In this document: piece after piece, positions 6,025 to 14,390 of the stretch | Layout of the letters: the number at the start of each line of letters is the position of its first letter | Numbering within the stretch: the first letter of the stretch is position 1 | Assembly: GCA_964473155.1 (NCBI GenBank) | Contig: CAYYNT010000074.1 | Span: forward strand, 1 to 20,323 | DNA length: 20,323 bases | Direction of reading: 5' to 3' | DNA from: JAJFUG01 sp964473155 | Lineage (GTDB): Bacteria; Gemmatimonadota; Glassbacteria; GWA2-58-10 | Translations under genes and position numbers: made by a program | The notes under the pieces: generated by a model | Databases searched by the model: none | Told to the model about the DNA's origin: nothing | What the model saw: only the letters and a program-made list of their open reading frames with translations

Positions 6025-8670
6025 TTATTTCTTCCAGCCGCCGTTCTGAACATAATGCGTGTACTCGTGCCCGCCGCCCACGATCATGGTGTTGGCCTTG
6101 GAATTCTGGTACAGCCATCCCGGCTGACGGCCGTACTGGCGGTCCATGGAGATGAAAGCGTCGCGCGCGGCGTTCAGGCAGCGTTTTTTCAGCTCCGGGT
6201 CGCTGGTGAACTTGTGGCCGTACATCACCACGTCCGTTATGCGGTAGGTCCAGGGTTCATAACCCCGTCCGCCGCCTCCTTTTGCGGGCGACCAGACAGT
6301 GTGAAAACCGGTCTCGGGTCCGGAAGCCAGATAGCGGCTGACAAAGTCGGCGTAGCCGGTCACGTAGCGGCGGCCCTTTTCGTATGCCGCGCCGGTCTTT
6401 TCCTCCATCACCTCGGTATAGCGGGCCGCGGCGTTGATACAGATCGCGGCGGTCCAGAATCCGTCCACCCGCTTGTCAGGATTGGCCTTGCGGCCATCCT
6501 CGCTGCAATACCACTGCTTTTCCGGGGCAGTGTTTTCGATTATCTTCTCGGCTGCCAAGCGGTAACGCTCATCCCAGGTGAGAAGGTAAGCGTCGGTCAG
6601 AACCTGGAGGTTGTGCCCCGCGTCCCGGTTTGTCTCTGAAATCTGCGGGAAATGGTCGGTGCTGATCTTCCATTCAACCAGGTCGGCGATTTCGATAGCC
6701 GATTCCAGCACCCGGCGGTCTCCGGTGAGGTAGAAATAGGCCATCTGGCCCCTGTTGTTGAAATGCCCGCTCTCGGGGTTGGAACCCTCGCCCCAGGGCC
6801 AGCGCAGGCTGCCGAACCAGGCGAGCCTCGGTCCGCCGCGATGCGTGACCGTGGCCGCCTCCACTCCATGCTGGGTGTGGGTGAACTTGCCGCCGTCGTA
6901 AACCCCGCCCCGGAACCCGCTGCCCTTTACATGGTAGAGGTCGATGTCGCTTTCATGGCGCAGGGCCGGCTCGGCCCAATCCCACCAGCGGCGGCTGATC
7001 TCCCTGTCCAGCCCGGTTGTGCGCAGGCTCTGGACTATCATCCCGTAGCCGTGGTCGTATTCGTGGTTATAGTGACTCAGTGCAATTCTTCCATTGTTGG
7101 GCCCGCGGGTCTGGTCGCGCTCGTTCTTGGCCCAGGTGTCGCCGAAATTGCGCCATCCGTACTCGTCGATATCCTCCACATCCGTGCTGAGGTTTTCACC
7201 CTCTTTCATCACCGCGCCATGGTTAAGGCGTTCGAACGTGTCGAACCTCTTCGGGTCGTACAGGGCGACATCGTCGAAAAACCCGCTGTCGAGGTAGAAT
7301 GCAGCCGGAGCGCGGAACACGAGCGGATGGTGGAAAGCGCCCATGACCGTGGCCACCCGGTTTTCCTCCCTTGAGCTTCCCTGCGGCCCGGTGTGGAAGA
7401 AAAAGGCGATTTCATGGGTCTTTATCTCGCCGCCCTGCAGTTCGTGATTGTCCGGGAACTCATCCGGCCAGAGCGCCACCCGCATGGCGCCGTCCGCGCT
7501 GGTGGACAAGCACTTGGGGAAATTCTGCCAGAAATGACGGACCGCCACGGCCAGGCCGAACCGGCGGTCATTGGCCTGGAGCCAGGCATCCGGACGGTTG
7601 CGGGTGTAGGCCTCCACCCCGTCGAGGTAATACTTCGCTCCTCTGAACTTCAGCGGCATCTTGCCCAGAAGATTCACATGGTTGCGGCTGAACCAATGTT
7701 CCCCGCCCGAGGACTCCTGATACACGCCGCCATTTTCTGTCACGGTCATGCGGTCGAGCACATCGCCTTGCCCGTCCCCGGCGCTCAGCTCCTGAGGGCC
7801 GAAAAAGGCCAGACGGGTATTCAGGGACATGTCGCGGAAGAAAAAGCTCCCCGTGCGCCCTAACACCCAGTGGCTCGGGTCGCCATCGCGATCCTTGCCC
7901 GGAACGCTCGGATTGTGGTTCTCAAGAGTGAAAAACACCCGCACCAGGCCGCTGCCCGCGTGGAACTGAAGACGGGCCGTGTAGTCAACGTAAGAGGCCC
8001 CGCGCATATAGCTCTCGTACTCATTCAGCGAGCCTTTGACCATCACCACCGCGCGCAGCGGTCCGCTTTCCTCGACCGCCAGGCTGTCGATCCTGCCCCA
8101 GCGGCTGGCCATTTTACGCCCCAGGGCATCCACGGCCGATATTCCCACCGCCCGCTCGGGCGTGGTGACCATCTCGCTGTCGGCATACACGCCATCGCGG
8201 TTGTGGTCCAGCCAGACCCGCCCGAACAGGTCGAAATACTCCCGGTCAAGCTCGGTTTTCAGCACGCCGGTTTCGACCACGATCTGCCCCGCCTCCTCGC
8301 GCACCGAAACAGCGGGGGCCTTATCCGGCTTAGCAGCCCTGCCGGTCAGGGTGTAGCGCGTCTCGGCGTTCGGGGCGCAGTCCGCGCTGAACGTGACCAG
8401 CAGCCATTTGATCGAGCCGTCCGGCCAGGTGGATAGAACGGCGCCCTGCGACTGGACAGCTTTCCCGGCGGCATCCACCACACCCAGCGCCTCTGCGCTC
8501 CTGAACTGTCCGCGCGGCAGCGGCAGGCCGGTGCTCACCACCTCGGAGCGGCGCGCCAGGCCCTGCCATTCGCGGGCGGTGAGCTGGACCTCAAAGGCCG
8601 CAAGGTCCCGAGCGACTAACGCCGAAAGACAGAAAAACAGAACTAAAGGGCCGTATCTCGCAGGTTTCAT
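6025..8670 (-). CDS. Exported PL26 / exo-rhamnogalacturonan lyase (PcRGLX)-like protein
   Basis: The 881-residue protein starts at the ATG at 8668-8670, which has GAGGA 5 nt upstream and yields a signal peptide (MKPARYG, then a hydrophobic LVLFFCLSALVA core, cleavage near residue 26). An in-frame ATG 12 codons earlier lacks these features. The N-terminal part (about 27-120: LTAREWQGLARRSEVV, GLPLPRGQ, then WPDGSIKW at 82-89) is the beta-rich opening typical of the PcRGLX family, whose fungal member is an exo-acting rhamnogalacturonan lyase (PL26). The middle and C-terminal regions are rich in Trp, His and Gly-Asn segments, as expected for a large carbohydrate-active fold. Residues 155-166 (DHNRDGVYADSE) match an EF-hand calcium loop. 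It should be periplasmic or secreted. Activity is inferred from fold family; many bacterial relatives are uncharacterised. Confidence 0.75.
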   Translation of the reverse strand: MKPARYGPLVLFFCLSALVARDLAAFEVQLTAREWQGLARRSEVVSTGLPLPRGQFRSAEALGVVDAAGKAVQSQGAVLSTWPDGSIKWLLVTFSADCAPNAETRYTLTGRAAKPDKAPAVSVREEAGQIVVETGVLKTELDREYFDLFGRVWLDHNRDGVYADSEMVTTPERAVGISAVDALGRKMASRWGRIDSLAVEESGPLRAVVMVKGSLNEYESYMRGASYVDYTARLQFHAGSGLVRVFFTLENHNPSVPGKDRDGDPSHWVLGRTGSFFFRDMSLNTRLAFFGPQELSAGDGQGDVLDRMTVTENGGVYQESSGGEHWFSRNHVNLLGKMPLKFRGAKYYLDGVEAYTRNRPDAWLQANDRRFGLAVAVRHFWQNFPKCLSTSADGAMRVALWPDEFPDNHELQGGEIKTHEIAFFFHTGPQGSSREENRVATVMGAFHHPLVFRAPAAFYLDSGFFDDVALYDPKRFDTFERLNHGAVMKEGENLSTDVEDIDEYGWRNFGDTWAKNERDQTRGPNNGRIALSHYNHEYDHGYGMIVQSLRTTGLDREISRRWWDWAEPALRHESDIDLYHVKGSGFRGGVYDGGKFTHTQHGVEAATVTHRGGPRLAWFGSLRWPWGEGSNPESGHFNNRGQMAYFYLTGDRRVLESAIEIADLVEWKISTDHFPQISETNRDAGHNLQVLTDAYLLTWDERYRLAAEKIIENTAPEKQWYCSEDGRKANPDKRVDGFWTAAICINAAARYTEVMEEKTGAAYEKGRRYVTGYADFVSRYLASGPETGFHTVWSPAKGGGGRGYEPWTYRITDVVMYGHKFTSDPELKKRCLNAARDAFISMDRQYGRQPGWLYQNSKANTMIVGGGHEYTHYVQNGGWKK

Positions 8671-8757
8671 CGAGTCCTCACAGATGATTTGAGAGTGAAA
8701 AACCATGGCATGAAATCGAACAGTATGGTCAAAAAGGCTGGCTGAAAACTGAAGGAA

Positions 8758-8785
8758 ATATTATTACAGTGTGGAAATTTGGCAA
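8758..8785 (-). promoter_or_regulatory. Putative promoter of the PL26-like gene
   Basis: On the minus strand, TTGCCA (8780-8785), a 16-nt spacer and TAATAT (8758-8763) resemble a sigma-70 promoter. It begins just past the U-tract of the transketolase terminator, so the lyase-like gene can be transcribed independently with a leader of about 80 nt. Confidence 0.45.
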
Positions 8786-8793
8786 CCCTGTTT

Positions 8794-8832
8794 AAAAAAA
8801 ACCGGCGGCCCTGGATCGAGCGCCGCCGGTTT
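8794..8832 (-). terminator. Rho-independent terminator of transketolase
   Basis: On the minus strand, ACCGGCGGC pairs with GCCGCCGGT (8801-8809 with 8822-8830, 12-nt loop) and is followed by a run of at least seven U residues. It lies about 26 nt after the transketolase stop. Confidence 0.85.
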
Positions 8833-8857
8833 TACAGTTATATGAGCAGGCAAACCT

Positions 8858-10867
8858 TCAGACACCCAGGAGCTTTCGCGCCGTGTCCGTCACGTTGGCC
8901 GCTGTGAACCCGTATTTCTGCGCCAGTTTCTGCCAGGGGCCGGACTCGCCGAAACCCTGCATCGCGATAACCACGCCCTCCGGCCCGGCATAGCGCTCCC
9001 AGCCCAGGCCGATCCCGGCCTCCACCACCACCCGCTTTTTCAGCGCCTTCGGCAGCACCTGTTCGCGGTAGGTCTCGCTCTGTGCCTCGAACAGCTCCCA
9101 GCTCGGCAGGCTGACCACCCGCACCCGGCGGCCCTCGGCCGCCAGGGCGGCCTGGGCCTCCAGCGCAAGCTGCACCTCGCTGCCCGTGGCGATTATAATC
9201 AGCTCCGGCGCGCCGCCCGCGGCCTCGCTTATCACGTAGCCGCCCTTTTTCAGGTTCTCGGCCGGGGCGTATTTTGCGCGGTCGATCACCGGGAGGTTAT
9301 GGCGGCTGAGGAGCATGGCGGTCGGATGGTCCGTGCTGGCTGCGGCGACCTCCCAGGCCACGGCGCTCTCGGTGGCGTCGGCGGGACGGATCACGGTCAG
9401 GCCGGGGATCAGGCGCAGGGCCATGGTCTGTTCGACCGGCTGGTGCGTTGGGCCGTCCTCGCCCACGAAAATGCTGTCATGGGTGAACACGTAGATCACC
9501 GGCCAGCCGCTCACCGCGGCCAGACGGATCGACGGGCGCAGGAAATCCGAGAACACGAAGAACGTGCTGCCGAAAGGCTTCAGACCGCCATAGGCCGCCA
9601 TGCCGTTGAGGATGCCCCCCATGGCGTGCTCGCGCACCCCGAAATGTATGTTCCGGCCCTCGGCACAGGCGCGGCTGAAACTCGGCTCGCCCGAGATGCC
9701 GGTCCGGGTGGAGGGAGTCAGGTCGGCCGAGCCGCCGATCAGGTTCGGGTAGGCTTTGGCGATCACCTGCTCGGCCTTGCCCGCGCTGGCGCGGGTGGCG
9801 ACCGGCTTGTCACCGGCCACGGCAGCCAGGAGCTGCGCGGCCAGATCGGCCGGAGGAGCGGGTTTGAGGAACTTCTCCAGCAGGGCGGCCTTTTCGGGCT
9901 GCGCGGCGCGGTATTTTTCCATCATCTTGAGCCATCCGGCGCGCTCGGCAGCGCCCTTATCTGCCTGGGCCTTGAAAAGCCCGTACACTTCCGACGGGAC
10001 ATGAAAGTCCGGCTTGCCGTCCCAGCCGAGTTTCTTTTTCAGCGCGGCCAGTTCGGCGGCCCCAATCGGCGCGCCGTGTATTTCGGAGTCACCCTCGCGG
10101 GTGGGCAGCCCGGCCCCGATTTTCGTGTTGCACTGGATGATCGAGGGGCGGTCTTTCACGGCGCGGGCTTTTTCGATAGCCGCGGCCACGGCCTCGCGGT
10201 CATCACCTTTCACTTCCTGGGTGTGCCAACCATAGGCCTCGAAGCGTTTCAGCACGTTCTCAGTGTCGAACGCCAGGGCGGTGTCGCCCTCGATAGATAT
10301 ATGGTTGCTGTCGTAGAGGTAGACAATCTCGCCCAGGCCCAGGTGCCCGGCCAGCGAGGCGGCCTCGGCGGTCTGGCCCTCCATCAGGTCGCCGTCGCTC
10401 ACAATCGCGTAGATCGTGTTCGAGTAGACCGGGAAACCCTCGGCGTTGAATTTCGCGGCCATGAACCGCCGCGCCACAGCCATGCCGATCCCGTTGGTGA
10501 AACCCTGGCCCAGCGGCCCGGTGGTGGTCTCGACTCCCAGCGGGTGACGGTACTCCGGGTGTCCGGGTGTGCGGCTGCCAAGCTGACGGAAATTTTTCAG
10601 GTCGTCGATTGTCAGGCTGTAACCGGCCAGGTGCAGAAGGCTGTAGATCAGCATGGAGCCGTGCCCGGCCGAGAGGATGAACCGGTCGCGGTCGAGCCAG
10701 TCCGGATCAGCCGGGTCATGGCGCAGGAAACGTGTCCAGAGGGTCACGGCGACATCGGCCATGCCCATGGGCATACCCGGGTGCCCGGACTGGGCCTTTT
10801 CCACGGCCTCGCAGGCCAATATTTTTATGGTGTCGACAGCCAATTGTTCAATTTTCGCGCGCTCCAT
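8858..10867 (-). CDS. tkt: Transketolase
   Basis: The 669-residue length is typical of bacterial transketolase, the TPP enzyme that moves two-carbon ketol units between sugar phosphates in the non-oxidative pentose phosphate pathway. Visible motifs are SGHPG (27-31), SAGHGS (66-71), the TPP/Mg motif SDGDLMEG to N188 (157-188), IHGAP with H264, the catalytic Glu in FGVREHAMGG (E413) and GEDGPTHQPVEQ (469-480). The C-terminal domain continues to the end. The start has GGAGG about 8 nt upstream. It has its own promoter (10939-10967) and terminator, so it is a single-gene unit. It would link pentoses and hexoses from polysaccharide breakdown to glycolysis. Confidence 0.97.
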   Translation of the reverse strand: MERAKIEQLAVDTIKILACEAVEKAQSGHPGMPMGMADVAVTLWTRFLRHDPADPDWLDRDRFILSAGHGSMLIYSLLHLAGYSLTIDDLKNFRQLGSRTPGHPEYRHPLGVETTTGPLGQGFTNGIGMAVARRFMAAKFNAEGFPVYSNTIYAIVSDGDLMEGQTAEAASLAGHLGLGEIVYLYDSNHISIEGDTALAFDTENVLKRFEAYGWHTQEVKGDDREAVAAAIEKARAVKDRPSIIQCNTKIGAGLPTREGDSEIHGAPIGAAELAALKKKLGWDGKPDFHVPSEVYGLFKAQADKGAAERAGWLKMMEKYRAAQPEKAALLEKFLKPAPPADLAAQLLAAVAGDKPVATRASAGKAEQVIAKAYPNLIGGSADLTPSTRTGISGEPSFSRACAEGRNIHFGVREHAMGGILNGMAAYGGLKPFGSTFFVFSDFLRPSIRLAAVSGWPVIYVFTHDSIFVGEDGPTHQPVEQTMALRLIPGLTVIRPADATESAVAWEVAAASTDHPTAMLLSRHNLPVIDRAKYAPAENLKKGGYVISEAAGGAPELIIIATGSEVQLALEAQAALAAEGRRVRVVSLPSWELFEAQSETYREQVLPKALKKRVVVEAGIGLGWERYAGPEGVVIAMQGFGESGPWQKLAQKYGFTAANVTDTARKLLGV

Positions 10868-10938
10868 GCCCCGCCTCCGTTTTCGGATGTGCTATGTTCA
10901 TTTTCGTTTGGTTTCGGATTATTGTCATTGCAGATTGA

Positions 10939-10967
10939 AATATATTTTTACAGGGGATGACAGTCAA
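10939..10967 (-). promoter_or_regulatory. Promoter of transketolase
   Basis: On the minus strand, TTGACT (10962-10967), a 17-nt spacer and TATATT (10939-10944) form a near-consensus sigma-70 promoter, giving a leader of about 65 nt before the ATG at 10867. Confidence 0.65.
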
Positions 10968-11010
10968 TGGATTTGGGGCAAAACGGACAGGGTACGAATA
11001 ATAAAAAGCA

Positions 11011-11030
11011 GGGCACGGCGCGCCGTGCCC
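11011..11030. repeat. Dispersed CACGG/CCGTG palindrome
   Basis: GGGCACGGCGCGCCGTGCCC is a perfect 20-bp palindrome with the same arms as those at 4231 and 4424 but a different centre. It lies between the transketolase promoter and the end of deoC. The rest of 10868-11121 shows no gene. Confidence 0.75.
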
Positions 11031-11121
11031 CAACATTTAAGACTTTTTGGACAGCCCCTGCCCTTGCCCAGAAGTCATGGAAACAGCACGGCTCGCCGCA
11101 ACATTGAATAACCCGTCACTT

Positions 11122-11838
11122 CTATTTATAGCCCCTGGCACGGGCCTCTTCCAGGATCGCCGCAGTGGCGCTCAACCCTACCCGGCTCACCCCCAGTTCC
11201 AGGACCCGCAGCAGCCCATCCAGGCTGCGCACTCCCCCGGCAGCCTTGATATGTACTCCGGCCGGGCAATGGGCGCGCATCAGCGCCAGGTCGTGCTCGG
11301 TCGCCCCCTCGTACCAGTACAGGCCGGAGGGATGCTTCTTGAACCCATAACCGGTGGATGTTTTCACATAATCCGTCCCAGCGGCGCTGCACAACTCGCA
11401 GAGTTTTATTTTCAGTTTATCATCCGGCAAAAAGTCGTTCTCGAAGATCAGCTTGAGGATCGCCCCGCCTGAGTGCGCCGCCTCGTTCAGGGCGCGGATT
11501 TCCTCATCCACATACCGCCAGTCGCCGCCCAGCACCTTGCCGGCGTTTAGCACGGCGTCCAGTTCCACTGCCCCATCCGCCATGGCGCCCTTCGCCTCGG
11601 CCACCTTGATGTCGATACGGCTGTTCCCGTGCGGGAAACCCACCACCGCGCCAACCGCAGTCTCCGACCCGGCCAGGATGTCACGCGCCATGGTCACGGC
11701 GTAAGGTTTTATACTCACAGCAACAATAGAGTTGTCGCGGGCAAACTCGCAGCCGCGGCGCAGTTCCTCATCAGTCAGGGTGGGATGCAGTAGCGAGTGA
11801 TCTATCACTCGGGCGATTTCTCTGATGGATCCGGGCAT
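11122..11838 (-). CDS. deoC: Deoxyribose-phosphate aldolase
   Basis: The 238-residue protein has the class I aldolase signature of DeoC, which cleaves 2-deoxyribose-5-phosphate to glyceraldehyde-3-phosphate and acetaldehyde during nucleoside salvage. Motifs are IDHSLLHPTLT near the start, GFPHG (about 67-71), VELDAVLNAGK with the catalytic Asp at 94, DYVKTSTGYG with the Schiff-base Lys at 159, and HIKAAGGVRS with the second Lys at 198. I chose the ATG at 11838 because GGAGAG lies 6 nt upstream and the aldolase fold begins right after. The frame is open further upstream but without a good ribosome binding site. It lies 62 nt after the sulfatase stop on the same strand and is probably co-transcribed with it. 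Confidence 0.94.
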   Translation of the reverse strand: MPGSIREIARVIDHSLLHPTLTDEELRRGCEFARDNSIVAVSIKPYAVTMARDILAGSETAVGAVVGFPHGNSRIDIKVAEAKGAMADGAVELDAVLNAGKVLGGDWRYVDEEIRALNEAAHSGGAILKLIFENDFLPDDKLKIKLCELCSAAGTDYVKTSTGYGFKKHPSGLYWYEGATEHDLALMRAHCPAGVHIKAAGGVRSLDGLLRVLELGVSRVGLSATAAILEEARARGYK

Positions 11839-11900
11839 GGATTGCTCTCCAGGTTTATAAGTGACATTCCAGTTTATGTCAGGCATACGCCGGACAGCGC

Positions 11901-13349
11901 TCAAACGTAATCTTTTCCGTTCAGGCTGCGCACGACCGACCCGAGCCAGGCCTCCAATTCCGTACGCATTTTCAGAGTCCTGCCGGTCTCCTTCTTCAGA
12001 CAGTCGGCGCTCTCCCGCGGGTCTGATTCGAGGTTGTACAGCTCGAACCTGGCCGTTCCGTTCTCATCCTGGATGCGGTGCAGTTTCCAGGGCCAGTCAA
12101 GCCAGGCGGCGTGTCCGGGGAAAGAGTTCTCCGGATACTGTTTGTCTATCGCTCCGGCGTCCAGCCTGAGGCGGGACATGTCGCCCAGCATGTCACCGGA
12201 ACGCTGGGCCTGTTGCAGCTCGCGCATCCAGTTCTCGCTGTTCATGCTTATTCCGCCCTCGGCATGCTGCCAGAACCCCATGGGGCGGGGACGCGAAGTC
12301 ATGGCGCCGTCGATCAGCCCGGTCAGGCTGACGCCATCCAGCGGCGGCTGACGGTCAAGGCTCACCCCGGCCAGTTCGAGCAGGGTCGGATACAAGTCGC
12401 AGGTGTTGCAGGGGACACCGGTTATCCGCGGAGAGCGGATACGCGACGGCCATTCCAGAAGGCCCGGCACGCGCAGCCCGCCCTCGTATATCTGAGCTTT
12501 ATTGCCGCGCCCGCCGGTAACTCCCAGACCGGGCAGCCCGCCGTTGTCGCTCAGATACCAGAGCAGTGTGCTGTCCCGCAGGCCAAGCTCGCCGAGCGCG
12601 GTGCGCAGCCTGCCGAAAGCGCGGTCGATACCGCTGATCTCGCCGTAATAATCGCGCAGTTTTTCCGGCTGATCCATATACAAATTCCGGTCCGTCTCCG
12701 AGGCCCGGTGCGGGTCGTGCGGCGAGCCGAACCAGACCAGGGCCAGGAAAGGCCTTTCGCCTCCGGCATGACGGCGGATGAAATCGAGCGCGGCGTCAAC
12801 GGTGATAGCAGAGCTTTCGCCGGGTACAGCCTCGGCTACGCCCTCCCGGCTGAGAAGCGGATCGTTGTCGAAAAAGTTCTCCGCCGAGAGCCACTCATCG
12901 AAACCGCTCGCTCCGGGATTGACCGGACTTCCCCGCCTAACCGAGCCGAGGTGCCACTTGCCGAAATGTCCGGTCACGTAACCCGCCGTGCGCAGGGCCT
13001 CGGCCAGGGTCACCTCCTGCGGGCGAAGGGTGCGGCCCCAGCTGAAACAGCCGTAGCGGTTGGGGTGACGGCCGGTGAGGATGCTGCCGCGCGTGGGCGA
13101 GCAGACCGGGGCAGCGGCGTAGAACCGGTCAAAGCGCAGACAGGAGGCCGCCATCTCATCCAGGTTCGGGGTTTTGAGCGCCGGGTGACCGTAATAGCCC
13201 ATGTCGCCCCAGCCCTGGTCGTCCGCCAGGCAGATAACGATATTGGGAGGATCTTCCGCGGCAGACCACAGGCGCTCCGGCCGCCCGAGCGCGGAAAGAC
13301 AGAGGCCCATGCCGGTGAGCCGGAAAAAATCTCGTCTCTGAACTGGCAT
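11901..13349 (-). CDS. Tat-exported formylglycine-dependent sulfatase
   Basis: This 482-residue type I sulfatase would remove sulfate esters from a sugar or aryl substrate. The N-terminus has a twin-arginine signal (QRRDFFRLTG, 4-13, then a hydrophobic stretch), indicating folded export. Visible active-site features are metal-binding DD (43-44), the Cys-type formylglycine motif CSPTRG (83-88), GKWHLG (K131, H133), SPHDPH (H211), SDNGG (D268, N269) and K284. Maturation would need a formylglycine-generating enzyme or anaerobic maturase, and neither is in the window. The start has AGGAGA 6 nt upstream. The promoter at 13421-13449 precedes it and deoC follows. The substrate class cannot be assigned by eye; context favours a sulfated polysaccharide. 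Confidence 0.94.
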   Translation of the reverse strand: MPVQRRDFFRLTGMGLCLSALGRPERLWSAAEDPPNIVICLADDQGWGDMGYYGHPALKTPNLDEMAASCLRFDRFYAAAPVCSPTRGSILTGRHPNRYGCFSWGRTLRPQEVTLAEALRTAGYVTGHFGKWHLGSVRRGSPVNPGASGFDEWLSAENFFDNDPLLSREGVAEAVPGESSAITVDAALDFIRRHAGGERPFLALVWFGSPHDPHRASETDRNLYMDQPEKLRDYYGEISGIDRAFGRLRTALGELGLRDSTLLWYLSDNGGLPGLGVTGGRGNKAQIYEGGLRVPGLLEWPSRIRSPRITGVPCNTCDLYPTLLELAGVSLDRQPPLDGVSLTGLIDGAMTSRPRPMGFWQHAEGGISMNSENWMRELQQAQRSGDMLGDMSRLRLDAGAIDKQYPENSFPGHAAWLDWPWKLHRIQDENGTARFELYNLESDPRESADCLKKETGRTLKMRTELEAWLGSVVRSLNGKDYV

Positions 13350-13420
13350 ATCGTTCTCCTGTTTCAGGCGGGAAAGAAAATCCTTCTTGCGGAATTGATT
13401 TTTATGGTTGGTCTCTGGGT

Positions 13421-13449
13421 ATCTTAATCTTTGGGAGGCAACTATTCAA
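13421..13449 (-). promoter_or_regulatory. Putative promoter of the sulfatase-deoC unit
   Basis: On the minus strand, TTGAAT (13444-13449), a 17-nt spacer and TAAGAT (13421-13426) fit a sigma-70 promoter, about 72 nt upstream of the sulfatase ATG. The remaining intergenic DNA (13350-13662) shows only this promoter and the divergent one at 13571-13599. Confidence 0.5.
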
Positions 13450-13570
13450 GCTTTACGACAACAGATTGTATAACACTTTCAAATCAGCCATAATTGCCGG
13501 TCCCGTGGGAAGATTGTCTCTGGCTCACTCCGGTCGAATATGGCCTTCCCCATGATACAAGCGGGCTGTC

Positions 13571-13599
13571 TTTACATATCCGGCGGTCCGCTTTATCTT
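13571..13599 (+). promoter_or_regulatory. Putative promoter of the small membrane protein gene
   Basis: TTTACA (13571-13576), a 17-nt spacer and TATCTT (13594-13599) fit a sigma-70 promoter, about 64 nt before the ATG at 13663. Confidence 0.4.
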
Positions 13600-13662
13600 T
13601 CATTATATTATTATCGACCCAGGCCAACGGATAAAGCCTCGTTCCTCTCTCTGGAGCGATTC

Positions 13663-13911
13663 ATGATAGGCAAACAAGACTGGTTTCAGAGAAAAGACTT
13701 CGGCTCATGGGGCCTCGAAGCCGTGAGCTGGCAGGGCTGGGTGTATACTGTCGTGGCAATCGGAGTTTTCATCTTTATCGTTCACGCCCCGGACACCTGG
13801 TTTTTCCATCCTGGAGCGAGGACAACGGCCGCGGTGGTCTGGGCCCTTCTTTTTGTCGCCGATATTGTCCATATCTGGTTCAAGCTGAAAGGGAAAAGGG
13901 ATTTATTCTGA
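13663..13911 (+). CDS. Small two-helix membrane protein of unknown function
   Basis: This is an 82-residue hypothetical protein. The ATG at 13663 follows GGAG by about 7 nt; longer in-frame starts lack a ribosome binding site and overlap the promoter. An N-terminal soluble stretch rich in Trp and charge (DWFQRKDFGSWGLEAVSWQGW, about 6-26) leads into a first helix (about 27-41) and a second (about 55-73), ending in a basic tail (KLKGKRD). Both ends are probably cytoplasmic. The Trp-Phe/Gly-Trp opening recalls small conserved membrane proteins seen in many bacteria, but I cannot name a family. It is followed by the cold-shock gene on the same strand, which has its own likely promoter. Confidence 0.7.
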   Translation: MIGKQDWFQRKDFGSWGLEAVSWQGWVYTVVAIGVFIFIVHAPDTWFFHPGARTTAAVVWALLFVADIVHIWFKLKGKRDLF

Positions 13912-13927
13912 ACAAAACACCTTAGCA

Positions 13928-13986
13928 GGCTCAAAATCATGCTGATTTATCTTGCGTTTTTTGAAAAAGCCACTATATTTTGAGCC
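13928..13986 (+). promoter_or_regulatory. cspA promoter flanked by a 10-bp inverted repeat
   Basis: TTGCGT (13952-13957), a 16-nt spacer and TATATT (13974-13979) form a likely promoter. A perfect inverted repeat, GGCTCAAAAT (13928-13937) and ATTTTGAGCC (13977-13986), brackets it, and the right arm overlaps the -10. The transcript leader would be about 100 nt, as is usual for cold-shock genes, and holds a small GGCTG/CAGCC hairpin (14029-14051). Confidence 0.45.
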
Positions 13987-14086
13987 AGACATGGGGAAGC
14001 TTATGCCTCCCTTGTCTTGTTTATTGTTGGCTGCGGTCGTGACTGACAGCCCTGTCTAATCAATTTTTGCAGTAGGAGTGCTTTCG

Positions 14087-14290
14087 ATGGCGAGGGGTAA
14101 AGTAAAGTGGTTCAATGAATCAAAGGGCTTCGGTTTTATCGCTCAGGACAACGGACCGGATGTCTTTGTTCATTATTCCGCCATCAACGCGAATGGCTTC
14201 AAAACCCTCTACGAGAACCAGGAAGTCGAGTTCGAAATCGTTGAGGGTCCCAAGGGGCTGCAGTCCGCTAATGTTACTCCCGTAAAGTAA
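14087..14290 (+). CDS. Cold-shock domain protein (CspA family)
   Basis: The 67-residue protein is a single cold-shock domain that binds single-stranded RNA or DNA and melts mRNA structure. RNP1 (KGFGFIA) and RNP2 (VFVHYSAI) are both present after the ARGKVKWFNESKG opening. The ATG at 14087 has AGGAG 8 nt upstream; an in-frame GTG at 14078 lies inside the ribosome binding site and is rejected. The leader of about 100 nt and the downstream perfect hairpin terminator mark it as a single-gene unit. It is a housekeeping-type gene with no evident functional link to the sugar genes. Confidence 0.96.
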   Translation: MARGKVKWFNESKGFGFIAQDNGPDVFVHYSAINANGFKTLYENQEVEFEIVEGPKGLQSANVTPVK

Positions 14291-14313
14291 TACGGCAGAC
14301 TGAATTCGAAGAC

Positions 14314-14344
14314 AAAACCCCGGAGAGATAATCTCCGGGGTTTT
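14314..14344. terminator. Bidirectional terminator between the cold-shock and nitrilase genes
   Basis: A perfect 13-bp stem pairs AAAACCCCGGAGA with TCTCCGGGGTTTT around the loop GATAA. U-rich tails on both strands suit termination of the plus-strand cold-shock gene and the minus-strand nitrilase gene that converges on it. Confidence 0.9.
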
Positions 14345-14390
14345 GTTGTTTCATCCGCTCAGGCCTTTAAGTGCCTTTAACACCGCTGTT

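Noticed and set aside
9299..10960. Long plus-strand open frame opposite transketolase
   Set aside because: It is an antisense shadow in GC-rich coding DNA; the minus strand encodes a complete transketolase with all motifs.
12078..13427. 449-codon plus-strand frame opposite the sulfatase
   Set aside because: Shadow frame; the sulfatase on the minus strand has a complete active site.
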